DNA from: Spirochaetota bacterium
GTDB lineage: Bacteria > Spirochaetota > UBA4802 > JAFGJZ01
Assembly: GCA_023396615.1 (NCBI GenBank)
Contig: JAEWVM010000086.1
Span: forward strand, 1-25,229
Length of the DNA: 25,229 bases
Direction: 5' to 3'
Below are positions 1 to 9,066 of this stretch, piece by piece. The translations under genes and the position numbers were made by a program. How positions within the stretch are numbered: position 1 is the first letter of the stretch; every line of letters starts with the position of its first letter. The notes beneath the pieces are model-generated. The model saw nothing but the letters and a program-made list of their open reading frames with translations, was not told the DNA's origin and did not search any database.

Positions 1-8
1 ATTCAGTA

Positions 9-1418
9 ATGCGAAAACTCGAATCAGGTACTGTCGAAAAAGGAGAATATCTCAATATTCTCGACAACGTTTCCGACGGATTGATTCTTATCGATAAAAG
101 CGGAATTATTTCACAGTACCATTCCGCATCTATGAAAAATCTTTTTTCTACTGATTCAATAGCGGGCAAGAATTTTAAGGATTTATTAAGCTCGCGTATT
201 CCCGAAAACGTATTAGCGGTACTTGATGAATTTCTTGAAATCGCGTTCGACAAAAAGAAAAGCTTCCGCATAGTTGAAAAGATGAATCCCATTCCCGAAA
301 TAGAACTGTCTTTTGATAATTTAAACGGCGGTTTTACAGTTAAGTATTTTCAATTTATATTCAAGCGTATTGTCAAAAATTCTGAAGTATCAAGACTCAT
401 GATCGTAATACGCGACATCACGAGACAAAAAGAGCTTTCACAGGAAGTCGAAGAAAACAGAAAAAGAACATCCGTCGAAATGGAACTCTTCTATAGGATT
501 CTTCACATTGACCCCGCGTCTATGAAGGACTTTCTTTCATCCGCTGAAACCGATTTGACTGAAATCAATTCCGTGATGTCGGAATCACAAACAGATTATT
601 ATGAAAGACTCAATGAAATATTCAGACGCATTCATGCCGTGAAGGGAGACGCCGACATGCTCGGACTGGACTTCATTGCAGAAAAAGCGCAAGCGATGGA
701 AACTAATGTAGCGGAAGCACTAAGAAGCGAATCGCCTTCAAACGAAATATTTCTTTCATTAGCTATCAAGCTCGGAGAGATAAGAGAATTGCTTTTCAAA
801 ATAAATTCTCTTATGAAAAAATGGAAGACCATGCATACCGAAGTTATCGAAGACAACAGATCATTTCTTCCGAGAGCTCTGTCTGATCTTGCCGCAAGAC
901 TTTGTGAAAGACACAAAAAAAGCGTCAAAGTAGAATTTGATTCCGGTAATACAGAAGAAATTCCGTCTGCCGTATTCAAACACGTGAAGGATATTCTTGT
1001 TCAGCTTGTCAGGAATTCAATATATCATGGAATAGAAAATCCTGATGAAAGAAAAAAACTCAACAAAGACTCAAGCGGAAAAATAGCGATTAAAACACAC
1101 AAGGAAAACGGAAAACTTATTATAAAATATAAAGACGACGGCTCTGGTCTTGACAGCGACAAAATAAAACAAACGGCTTTGGCCAAAAAGATAATTACAG
1201 AAGACGATTCTTCCGCATTAACAGAAAAAGACATTTTCGCTCTTGTTTTCAGACCTGATTTTTCGACATCAGATTCTGTAAATAAAACTGCCGGACGCGG
1301 CGTCGGAATGAATCTTGTAAAAACTCTCATCACCGGACTTAAAGGCAAAATCGCACTTAGATCAAAAAGAGGCGAATCGCTTGAATTTGAAATTCATATT
1401 CCAATCGAGGCAAAATGA
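9..1418 (+). CDS. PAS-Hpt-ATPase (CheA-like) histidine kinase
   Basis: Probable cytoplasmic signalling kinase: ATP-dependent phosphorylation of a His on an Hpt domain, for transfer to an unseen response regulator. A PAS domain spans about residues 14-140. A short coiled linker leads to an Hpt domain (about 160-270) with the phospho-acceptor in IHAVKGDA (H209). A CheA-type ATPase (about 285-467) follows, with N-box LVRNSIYHGIE (N336), G1 box DDGSGLD (D377) and the CheA-like GRGVGMN loop near 429-435. The CheA P3 dimerisation and P5/CheW domains are absent, so a chemotaxis-array role is unlikely. No transmembrane segment is seen. The start is uncertain: the frame is open to the window edge, although the bases TAATG at 7-11 suggest that an upstream gene stops on this ATG. 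It overlaps the cyclase gene by ATGA. Confidence 0.85.
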   Translation: MRKLESGTVEKGEYLNILDNVSDGLILIDKSGIISQYHSASMKNLFSTDSIAGKNFKDLLSSRIPENVLAVLDEFLEIAFDKKKSFRIVEKMNPIPEIELSFDNLNGGFTVKYFQFIFKRIVKNSEVSRLMIVIRDITRQKELSQEVEENRKRTSVEMELFYRILHIDPASMKDFLSSAETDLTEINSVMSESQTDYYERLNEIFRRIHAVKGDADMLGLDFIAEKAQAMETNVAEALRSESPSNEIFLSLAIKLGEIRELLFKINSLMKKWKTMHTEVIEDNRSFLPRALSDLAARLCERHKKSVKVEFDSGNTEEIPSAVFKHVKDILVQLVRNSIYHGIENPDERKKLNKDSSGKIAIKTHKENGKLIIKYKDDGSGLDSDKIKQTALAKKIITEDDSSALTEKDIFALVFRPDFSTSDSVNKTAGRGVGMNLVKTLITGLKGKIALRSKRGESLEFEIHIPIEAK

Positions 1419-2509
1419 AAGGAGTAAATCTAAACTGCGAAACGAACTGCCGCTTTTTTAAATTTTACAAAAATTCACGCGAAGCGATGTTCATCACGAA
1501 TATCGACGGAACTTATTTCGATGTAAACAAAAGTATGGAAAAACTGCTCGGATATTCACGCGATGAATTCCTTTCAATGAAAGCCGCTGATACTTACTTT
1601 GACCAGTCTGAACGTTCGGCATACAGAAGCATGATTGAAAAAGACGGAGTAGTTCACAATTATGCTATAACACTCAAGCGCAAAGACGCCTCGCCTCTTC
1701 CATGCCTAATCGATGCTGTAACATGGGAAGAAGACGGAGTTCTTAAAGGCTATCACGGCATCATAAAAACTCAGGATGACGTAATGGATTCTTTTCAGAA
1801 TCTTTTTATGAAATTGAAAAAAGAAGAAGAAAATCTGAAAAACGAAAGACGCAATCTCGCGAATGATGCGAAGCTTCTGATGCAGTATGTTTCTGATGAC
1901 CTAATACGACACATTCAGGACACTGGAGAGAATCCGCTATCAAGCACAAAGAAGAAAGGAACGATGATGTTCTTTGACATCAGAAATTCAACCGCAATAG
2001 CCGGAAAACTTCAGCCTGATGTTTTCGCGTCTTTGCTGTCGGATATTTTCACTGATACGATGGATCTCATTTACGGCAACAGCGGTTCAGTCAACAAACT
2101 CGTCGGTGACGGATTTCTCGCAACATTCGGATGCCCTGTTTCGTGCGGAAATGATGCAGAAAATGCCGTCAGATGTGCACTTCAAATAATGGAATATTTG
2201 AAAACATTCAACGATGTGCGTCCTGATTATCTTGCAGAACCGATAAAAGCGGGAATAGGAATCGCAACAGGAACAGTTTTTTCAGGTGTCATAGGTTCTG
2301 TAAGGCGTCAGGAGTATACCGTTCTCGGAGATGCGGTAAACATCGCGAGCAGGCTTGAGTCGTTTACAAAGAATGTAAACTTCAATATCATAATCGATGA
2401 AAACACCTATAGCGAAACTTCAGAAATCTGCAAGTGGTCAAAAATCGCAAACGTTATGCTGAGAGGCAAGCCGGATGCGTTTACTCTCTACGGATATAAC
2501 AGCAATTGA
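1415..2509 (+). CDS. PAS domain-containing class III adenylate cyclase
   Basis: Makes cAMP from ATP in the cytoplasm, probably gated by its PAS domain. The PAS spans about residues 12-120, a coiled linker (125-165) follows, and the class III cyclase homology domain covers about 180-362. Visible catalytic residues are the two metal-binding aspartates, D188 (FFDIRNST) and D232 (KLVGDGF), the adenine-selecting K228 and D306, and the transition-state N309 and R313 in GDAVNIASRLE. This residue set predicts adenylyl rather than guanylyl cyclase activity. The ATG lies on the last codon of the upstream kinase (ATGA), with GAGG four bases before it, so the two are translationally coupled and probably act in one pathway. 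It has no membrane segment or signal peptide. The transcript ends at the hairpin just downstream. Confidence 0.92.
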   Translation: MKGVNLNCETNCRFFKFYKNSREAMFITNIDGTYFDVNKSMEKLLGYSRDEFLSMKAADTYFDQSERSAYRSMIEKDGVVHNYAITLKRKDASPLPCLIDAVTWEEDGVLKGYHGIIKTQDDVMDSFQNLFMKLKKEEENLKNERRNLANDAKLLMQYVSDDLIRHIQDTGENPLSSTKKKGTMMFFDIRNSTAIAGKLQPDVFASLLSDIFTDTMDLIYGNSGSVNKLVGDGFLATFGCPVSCGNDAENAVRCALQIMEYLKTFNDVRPDYLAEPIKAGIGIATGTVFSGVIGSVRRQEYTVLGDAVNIASRLESFTKNVNFNIIIDENTYSETSEICKWSKIANVMLRGKPDAFTLYGYNSN

Positions 2510-2559
2510 CAAATTCAATAAAACTTGAGTCGGCTTTAGCAAGCTAACTCCAACAGAAT

Positions 2560-2603
2560 AAAACAGACAAAAGAACTGCAGATGCAGTTCTTTTGTCTGT
2601 TTT
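2560..2603. terminator. Bidirectional intrinsic terminator
   Basis: The 21-bp arms are perfectly complementary (2560-2580 and 2583-2603). The left arm starts with a run of A and the right arm ends in T. The hairpin sits between the convergent cyclase gene (stop 2509) and glycanase gene (stop 2610), so it can end transcription from both sides. Confidence 0.9.
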
Positions 2604-2609
2604 GTAATT

Positions 2610-5573
2610 TTAATCTGAATACTTTTTAAGAAATTCGCCGTAATAAATTGAGCCAACTTTCTTGGTAATGGCAACACCATCTGATGATGTACATAAAGTT
2701 ACATTACTATTAAAATATGGAATTCCGATATTATCAGTAAAGAAATAACTATCTTCTTCTTTTTTCCTGTAAGTAACTGTTACAATTAAGTTTTTAATTT
2801 CAAAGTCATCTGTTTTCCATATATTAATAAGCGGAGCAGATCCTTTAGTTCTATCGAGTTTCGTGAGACTTACATCCATTGTTGCAGTTTTAAAATTAAT
2901 TTTTCCATTACTTGAGTTCAATTCGAGATCCGTTATTGTGTTAAGCGGACCACGATAAGTGGCTTTAAAATGACTATTCTTGATAAAATAACTCAGCTGA
3001 ATATTCATATTATACGCTTCAGGAGAATCGGTGTACAATATACTCAAGCAAGGCTCACTTCGTCGAGAGTGAATTCCTTTGGTACTTGCCCGCTTTATTA
3101 TATCTCTTGCAGCCTTTCCTGAAGGAGAGAGGTCCTCATCAGTCCAGCTAGTTTTTCTATTTAGTGCAGAAGGCAAAAGTGCATCATAATTCTGCGGATA
3201 ATATTGATCGTAGCACAACTGCCAATTTGCGGAACTTATGCCATAGTAATCCATAATATCGGCCCACTGAAGATAAACTTCAGGCTGAGGGGTTGAATAG
3301 TAAGATTCATATGATCCTATAACATTGCGCGTGCTTATCACGCTTCCATTTGTATTAAAACCGAGATTGACGACATTGCTCCATCGATCGGAATTGTTAA
3401 ACATTCCCAGAGGGCCTGCAAAATGAGTAATTCCGTATTCTGTTACAAAGATTGGAAATCCGCGCTTTGCATATTCAATCATACGCGGAAGGAGATCCTT
3501 GTGCCAATTCATGTATGGGTGATAGCTGTACATTGTGTTTTTATCAGTTAATTTATCAGCATATGCTACAGCAAGATTCTGTGTACAGACTGGTGCTCCG
3601 ACAAGAATTATTCCAGGCGAATATTTTCGGATAGCTCTTGTAAGTTCAATTGCATATGGTTTTATATCATTTGACCATGATGCCTGATCATTACTTGTTG
3701 CATCTGGTTCATTACATATTTCAAACAGAACATTCGGATAGTCTCCATATTTATATGCCATTTCATTAAAAAACTTCAGGGACTCCGCTTTGTTCTTCTG
3801 AGGATTAGGATCGCTTTGCACTGTGATGTGCCAGTCTATTATCACATACACACCTAAATTGATGCAGGATTTTATAATTTCTTCAAGATAACCCTTAATT
3901 CGAGCTTGGTTAAGCTCAAGACTTATTGGATTATATAGAGAAGGTCTCTTACTAACAGTATCGCAATATCCCTGATCATAAACCGTGCCGTTTGGACTTG
4001 CAGAACCTTCTGTTTGTACGGTTGCACGAATAAGATTTGCACCCCATTTATCCCGCATATATTTTATACTGTTATAGTTCGTATAACTTCCGGTCCTATT
4101 TTCACTGTTATGAAGAGGAGCACTGCTCATTCCTTTAAGCTGAATAGGAAAATCACCCTTAACAGATTGAACAGATAATCTTCCGTTGCTTACAACTAAT
4201 TTTCCCGGAAACAGTGTTGAATAATAAAGAGCAATAGCGTCAGAAACCGGAATTTCTGTATTATAAAAAGCAACATTATCTATTTGACCCGTGAATCCGC
4301 CTATAGAAATATTATCATCACCGACATATAAACTGTTCCGCGGATCGATTGAATAAGTATCATCAACATGATCATCTACCACTATATACGCTTCAGGATC
4401 ATTCACCCCGGACTCATAAGCATCATAAGCATTATAATAACTGAAAACTACATGATGCCACTTGCCGTCATCCACCCTTGTTTTAGACGTCAAATAAACA
4501 TTTTGATCTTTATACCTGATACATACCCTTGGACGGCCATCAACCAAATCTATCTTCAAGCCGCCTGCATTCTGATACATGACTTTGCAGTTAGAGTCTT
4601 TGGTCCAAATACTGAAAGCGATTGAGAGACTGCTGTTGGACATCATTTTTTTGCTAGTCGGCATTGATAGCTGCCAATCGGACGAAACAAATGTTCCTGC
4701 AACATTACCATATTCATTGACGTATTTATACCATGGGGAGGAATACTTCGTTCCTCCTGCGAAATTAAGAGGATGTCCGTTTCCGCTGATATCTGCAAGA
4801 GTCTCTTCAAATGTATATTTTGCAATACAGTTAGGATCTCTTTTTAAATTTGTAATTTCTTCCTGACTTATAACACGCTTATATAGTTTTAACTCATCTA
4901 AAGTAATATCACTACCGCCGATTTTAAGATCTGATGTATTTGAAGTATCACCGGTTCTATACAATGCGTTCCCTTGAAAAGACAAATGCCCATCCACATA
5001 TATTTTTATTCCGCTGGATGAATCACGGTCTACAGATCCTGCAAGATGATGCCAATTTCCATCAGCAATATTAACTGAATCTGTTGAATTGAAATAATTA
5101 TAAAAGCCATTAACGGAATCATTCACCTGCAGAAGAAGCGCCCCATCATAAAGCCTTAGCAAATATCCCTGATCACTATAATTCTTTCTTTTATCAAGAA
5201 TAATTGCGTAATCATTTGTTGTTTTTATCCAAAGCGAAAATGAAAAGTCTCCATAACCGAAATCTAAACTTTGATTGTCTTTAATAATAACCTTTCCACC
5301 GCTCCCGAAAGAAACGGCACTCTTTCTTATGCCGGGAACACTACTGGCGCCGGTAGAGGATGACGTACTATTCAAATAGTAGCCGTTATCGATTACAGGC
5401 AATTTGTCAAAATTGCAGTCCAGTACTGGAACATTCGGATAATTCGCAACTGCGAAATCCGGCATTATTCCGTTATTTTCAAAAGAATAATCATCAGATG
5501 ATCCGTCAGTGCCGCAAGCACCGGGAAAAATCAATGATAGATAAAAAATAAAAAGCAATAATCTTTTCAACAT
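2610..5573 (-). CDS. LamG-LamG-GH5 glycanase lipoprotein
   Basis: Exported glycoside hydrolase of the GH5 (cellulase A) fold, probably a beta-1,4-glucanase or a relative acting on cell-surface or environmental polysaccharide. A signal peptide ends in a relaxed lipobox, FPGAC (C20). Two LamG/concanavalin-type domains follow, at about 50-245 and 250-450; each has the GxWHH motif (DGNWHH 171-176, DGKWHH 369-374). The GH5 barrel spans about 455-830. GVYVIIDWH is followed by the acid/base E622 in EICNEPD, H685 in YSYHPY, the nucleophile E712 in VTEYG and W784. An unassigned beta-rich tail (840-987) may be a carbohydrate-binding module. The ATG is preceded by GGGGG seven bases upstream. It is divergent from the 7TMR-DISM kinase gene. 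The substrate cannot be read from the sequence; subfamily GH5_2 is the closest match by motif. Confidence 0.9.
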   Translation of the reverse strand: MLKRLLLFIFYLSLIFPGACGTDGSSDDYSFENNGIMPDFAVANYPNVPVLDCNFDKLPVIDNGYYLNSTSSSTGASSVPGIRKSAVSFGSGGKVIIKDNQSLDFGYGDFSFSLWIKTTNDYAIILDKRKNYSDQGYLLRLYDGALLLQVNDSVNGFYNYFNSTDSVNIADGNWHHLAGSVDRDSSSGIKIYVDGHLSFQGNALYRTGDTSNTSDLKIGGSDITLDELKLYKRVISQEEITNLKRDPNCIAKYTFEETLADISGNGHPLNFAGGTKYSSPWYKYVNEYGNVAGTFVSSDWQLSMPTSKKMMSNSSLSIAFSIWTKDSNCKVMYQNAGGLKIDLVDGRPRVCIRYKDQNVYLTSKTRVDDGKWHHVVFSYYNAYDAYESGVNDPEAYIVVDDHVDDTYSIDPRNSLYVGDDNISIGGFTGQIDNVAFYNTEIPVSDAIALYYSTLFPGKLVVSNGRLSVQSVKGDFPIQLKGMSSAPLHNSENRTGSYTNYNSIKYMRDKWGANLIRATVQTEGSASPNGTVYDQGYCDTVSKRPSLYNPISLELNQARIKGYLEEIIKSCINLGVYVIIDWHITVQSDPNPQKNKAESLKFFNEMAYKYGDYPNVLFEICNEPDATSNDQASWSNDIKPYAIELTRAIRKYSPGIILVGAPVCTQNLAVAYADKLTDKNTMYSYHPYMNWHKDLLPRMIEYAKRGFPIFVTEYGITHFAGPLGMFNNSDRWSNVVNLGFNTNGSVISTRNVIGSYESYYSTPQPEVYLQWADIMDYYGISSANWQLCYDQYYPQNYDALLPSALNRKTSWTDEDLSPSGKAARDIIKRASTKGIHSRRSEPCLSILYTDSPEAYNMNIQLSYFIKNSHFKATYRGPLNTITDLELNSSNGKINFKTATMDVSLTKLDRTKGSAPLINIWKTDDFEIKNLIVTVTYRKKEEDSYFFTDNIGIPYFNSNVTLCTSSDGVAITKKVGSIYYGEFLKKYSD

Positions 5574-5855
5574 AGCAACCCCCGTTGATTAACGACCAAT
5601 AACCGTCCAGTCATCCTGATAACAATCAATTTTTCATAATCCGGAATGAACGGCACCTTAAACGGAATGAGAGATTATTTTATTTTTAATAAGCTTAGTC
5701 TGTGAACAGAAAATTCCGATTTCAAATCTGCATAAAATTCAAATTCAATTAACCCATGATTTTTTCAGTACTTATTTCCATATTTAATAATTTTATAATG
5801 AATTTTCCTTTACTTCTCAAATTAAATTAGAATCATTGATTAAAGATGGTACCTT
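5574..5855. promoter_or_regulatory. Shared intergenic region of the glycanase and kinase genes
   Basis: This 282-bp region must hold both divergent promoters. It contains the direct repeat CGGAATGA at 5642-5649 and 5663-5670, exactly 21 bp apart (two helical turns). On the minus strand it has two CCGTT-containing boxes (5646-5654 and 5658-5666) that resemble LytTR half-sites by eye. A TATAAT at 5794-5799, about 57 bp before the kinase ATG, is a candidate -10 element, but no good -35 is seen. No hairpin or coding sequence was noticed. Confidence 0.4.
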
Positions 5856-8800
5856 ATGATAAAAACCATTTTTATATTTTTTATTTTAACACTATTCTCT
5901 TCTTCCCTTAAATCAGATACGTTTACACTGACGGATGACAATTTAAACGGCGGATATCTTGGAAAGAAAATTTCTTTCATTAAAGATTCCGATGCGAATC
6001 TGTCAATAGCCGATATCATTAAGAATCCTGACTGCTGGAAAGAAACAATAACTCTCCCTGCGAATTTCGGATATTCTCAATCAGCTTTCTGGTTTAAGAT
6101 TCCGATCGAGAATCCTGATTTGACAGATAAGCAATGGTTTATGGAGTTCGGATACTCTCAACTTGACGATATCAGAATATTTATTCCTGAAAACGGCACA
6201 TATCGTGAAGTATTCGGCAGTGATACTCTGCCGTTTAGCGAACGTTTGGTTAAACATCCTAACTTTATTCTTCCTTTAAATACACCTCATGGAATTCATG
6301 ATTTTATTATCCGGGTTAAAACGAAAGGTGCTGTAAGCATTCCGCTACGCGGCTGGACAAATGATTCACTGCTGGAAAAGTTTTCTTTCGACTTTCTGCT
6401 TTTCGGACTTATTTACGGAATTCTATTAATTATCCTGATATACAATTTGCTTATATATCTATCATTGAAAGATAAAGGTTATTTATATTTTACGATTTTT
6501 ATTGTTTCATACACCCTGATGTCGCTTGTTCTGACAGGTTACGGCTATATGATGATTTGGCCTCATATCCCTATCATTAATGATTCTTCAGCCTTTTTTG
6601 TTCTGCTGACCTGCACTACCGGAATAATTTTCACCCGCAAATTCATTAATATAAAAAACATAATTCCGCATGTTGATAAATATTTCATGTATATGGAAAT
6701 TATTTCAATATCCGCAATGATTTTGACAATATTTATTCCATATCATTTGGCAATGCAAACGGCAAATATGTGCATATTTTTCAGCTCACTTTTCGCGACT
6801 CTAATCGGAGTTTATGCAGTTTTCAAAAAGGTCGCTACAGCAAAAATATTTGTAATGGCTTTCGGCACACTGCTCATCGGAGTTTCTGCTACCTTTCTTA
6901 CAATACTGGGTATTCCTTCATCATTCTTTTTTGTCGAAAGAGGATTTCAGCTTGGCGGCGTTTTATCGTGCCTTTTATTTTCAAAAGGTCTTCACGATAT
7001 AATTACAACCATGAGAAAAGATCTTCGCGTGAGAGAAGACCGATTGTTAAGATTATTTGATTCAGCATTTGACTGCTTGGTCACAACCAGATACGACGGA
7101 ACGATTATTGAATCCGACAAAAATGCGTCCGATCTGTTTAAAGTGCCGATGGCAAAAATAATTAATTCAAACTTTTACCAACTAGTTAGTGATAATAACA
7201 AAGAAAACTTTATTCTCGACTCAAAATTAAAAGCTCCCCAGGAAACTGTCATGATAAGAGGAGATGGAAAATATTTTTTTGCAGAAATTATAATATCGGA
7301 TCATTCTCCTGAAGGAGAAGAGCCCTCATTGATAATCGGAATACGGGATATTTCATCAAGAAAAGAAGCAGAGGAAGCTCTAGTAAAGGCAGACAAACTG
7401 AAAGATGAATTTCTTGCGAACACAACTCATGAATTAAAAACGCCTCTAAACGGCATTATTGGAATAGCAGAATCACTTAAAACCGGCATTGCCGGTAAAA
7501 CTTCTCCGGAAATGAACAACAATTTGTCTCTAATTGCTTCAAGCGGACAAAGATTGCTTTCTCTAATAAATGATATTCTGGATTTCTCAAGAATAAAGCA
7601 TGACCAGCTCGAACTTAACTTTCGACCGGTTAATCTTTATTCTATTGTAGAATCTGCATTAGCAATAATAGATCCTATACAAAGAAATGCACTAATTTCA
7701 ATAGACAATCACATACCCAAAAATTTTCAAACTGTTTATGCGGACACTGACCGCTTATTGCAAATAATGATTAATCTTTTAGGAAACAGCAGAAAATTTA
7801 CTGTTCGCGGATCAATTACAATTTCAGCTGAAATAATCTATAGTGATGCATACCGCAAAAATATGGCTCAGATTTCTGTTGCTGATACCGGAATAGGTAT
7901 TTCATCCGAAAATTATGAAAAAATATTCGATTCATTCACTCAGGCTGACGGCACTCTATCACGCCGTTTCGGCGGAGCAGGTTTGGGTTTAACAATAACA
8001 AAAAAACTTGTAGAGCTTCACGGCGGAACAATCGGACTTACATCTGAAAAAGACAATGGATCTTGTTTCACATTTACTCTTCCTTTAGCAGAAGATATTT
8101 CCGCATATGAAGAAAAGAATAACTTGCTCAATGATAATAACGAAAACAACTACATTATCAGCATTGAAAAAAATACCGATGTGCCTTATAGAATTTTGGT
8201 TGTTGATGACGACGAAATCAACAATCAGGTAATAAAAAATTTTCTTTTTGCTGAAAACCTTAAAGTTGACACAGTTCTTTCCGGCACTGAAGCACTTGAA
8301 AGAATTCAATCATCGGTTCCGTTTGACTGCATTCTATTAGACGTTATGATGCCTGATATGTCAGGTTACGATCTCTGCCGGATTATTAGAAAAAGCAAAT
8401 CAACAAGCGAACTTCCGATAATTTTAATAACAGCTAGAAACAGATCTGAAGATATCGATGAAGGATATAAGGCCGGAGCTAATGATTATATAATGAAGCC
8501 GGTAAACGGCAATGAGCTTTTATCCCGCCTATATCTGCTCTTAAAGAAAAAGGATACATCACGAATTAAACATCCGGGAATAGTAATTGAAGAAAAAGGG
8601 CTTAACCACTTTTTTAAGTTCAAAGATATAATTTATCTTTCTTCTTCCGGAAAAAGTACCGTAATACACACCATTACAAAAGATATTGAATTTTCTTCAT
8701 TACTAGGCGATATAATCCAAAAACTGCCGAATGATATATTTACAAGAATTCACCGAAGTTTTGTTATTAATACAGATTATTTAGAATCAATTTCGCATAC

Positions 8801-8921
8801 AGGCTCGGGAAGATATATGGTAAGACTCAATGATTCTGAGGACACGGCTATACCTATTGGAAAATCATACACGGCAGAAGCAAAAAAAGCATTGAAAGAT
8901 AAATTCTACCATATCCATTAA
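5856..8921 (+). CDS. 7TMR-DISM hybrid sensor kinase with receiver and LytTR output domains
   Basis: A membrane receptor, kinase, receiver and DNA-binding protein in one chain. A signal peptide (1-20) leads to a periplasmic 7TMR-DISMED2-type sensor (about 25-170) and a seven-helix membrane domain (about 178-380). A PAS (about 395-500) follows. The HisKA has H525 in THELKTPLNG. The HATPase has N-box residues N640/N644, DTGIGI (D677) and a GGAGLGL loop (706-712). The receiver has acidic residues D784-D786, phospho-acceptor D829, T859 and K881. The C-terminal 105 residues are a LytTR domain (about 913-1018, FTRIHRSFVIN). Hybrid kinases usually end at the receiver or in Hpt; a LytTR end lets the protein act on DNA from the membrane. 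DISMED2 domains are thought to bind carbohydrate, which suits the divergent glycanase neighbour. Shine-Dalgarno is weak (AAAGATGG). Confidence 0.9.
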   Translation: MIKTIFIFFILTLFSSSLKSDTFTLTDDNLNGGYLGKKISFIKDSDANLSIADIIKNPDCWKETITLPANFGYSQSAFWFKIPIENPDLTDKQWFMEFGYSQLDDIRIFIPENGTYREVFGSDTLPFSERLVKHPNFILPLNTPHGIHDFIIRVKTKGAVSIPLRGWTNDSLLEKFSFDFLLFGLIYGILLIILIYNLLIYLSLKDKGYLYFTIFIVSYTLMSLVLTGYGYMMIWPHIPIINDSSAFFVLLTCTTGIIFTRKFINIKNIIPHVDKYFMYMEIISISAMILTIFIPYHLAMQTANMCIFFSSLFATLIGVYAVFKKVATAKIFVMAFGTLLIGVSATFLTILGIPSSFFFVERGFQLGGVLSCLLFSKGLHDIITTMRKDLRVREDRLLRLFDSAFDCLVTTRYDGTIIESDKNASDLFKVPMAKIINSNFYQLVSDNNKENFILDSKLKAPQETVMIRGDGKYFFAEIIISDHSPEGEEPSLIIGIRDISSRKEAEEALVKADKLKDEFLANTTHELKTPLNGIIGIAESLKTGIAGKTSPEMNNNLSLIASSGQRLLSLINDILDFSRIKHDQLELNFRPVNLYSIVESALAIIDPIQRNALISIDNHIPKNFQTVYADTDRLLQIMINLLGNSRKFTVRGSITISAEIIYSDAYRKNMAQISVADTGIGISSENYEKIFDSFTQADGTLSRRFGGAGLGLTITKKLVELHGGTIGLTSEKDNGSCFTFTLPLAEDISAYEEKNNLLNDNNENNYIISIEKNTDVPYRILVVDDDEINNQVIKNFLFAENLKVDTVLSGTEALERIQSSVPFDCILLDVMMPDMSGYDLCRIIRKSKSTSELPIILITARNRSEDIDEGYKAGANDYIMKPVNGNELLSRLYLLLKKKDTSRIKHPGIVIEEKGLNHFFKFKDIIYLSSSGKSTVIHTITKDIEFSSLLGDIIQKLPNDIFTRIHRSFVINTDYLESISHTGSGRYMVRLNDSEDTAIPIGKSYTAEAKKALKDKFYHIH

Positions 8922-9066
8922 GCATTAACATTCTTCAGCATTTCTTATTACAAGTTATTTACATATATTTTTTGATTATTATAATCCGACGGAATAAATC
9001 AGTACTATTGAATAAAATATCGAATGAACCATATTTAAAGAGAACTTCACTTATCTTTCTTCTATT

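Noticed and set aside
4579..4866. Plus-strand frames antisense to the glycanase gene
   Set aside because: They lie wholly within a strong domain-bearing gene on the other strand and have no ribosome site.
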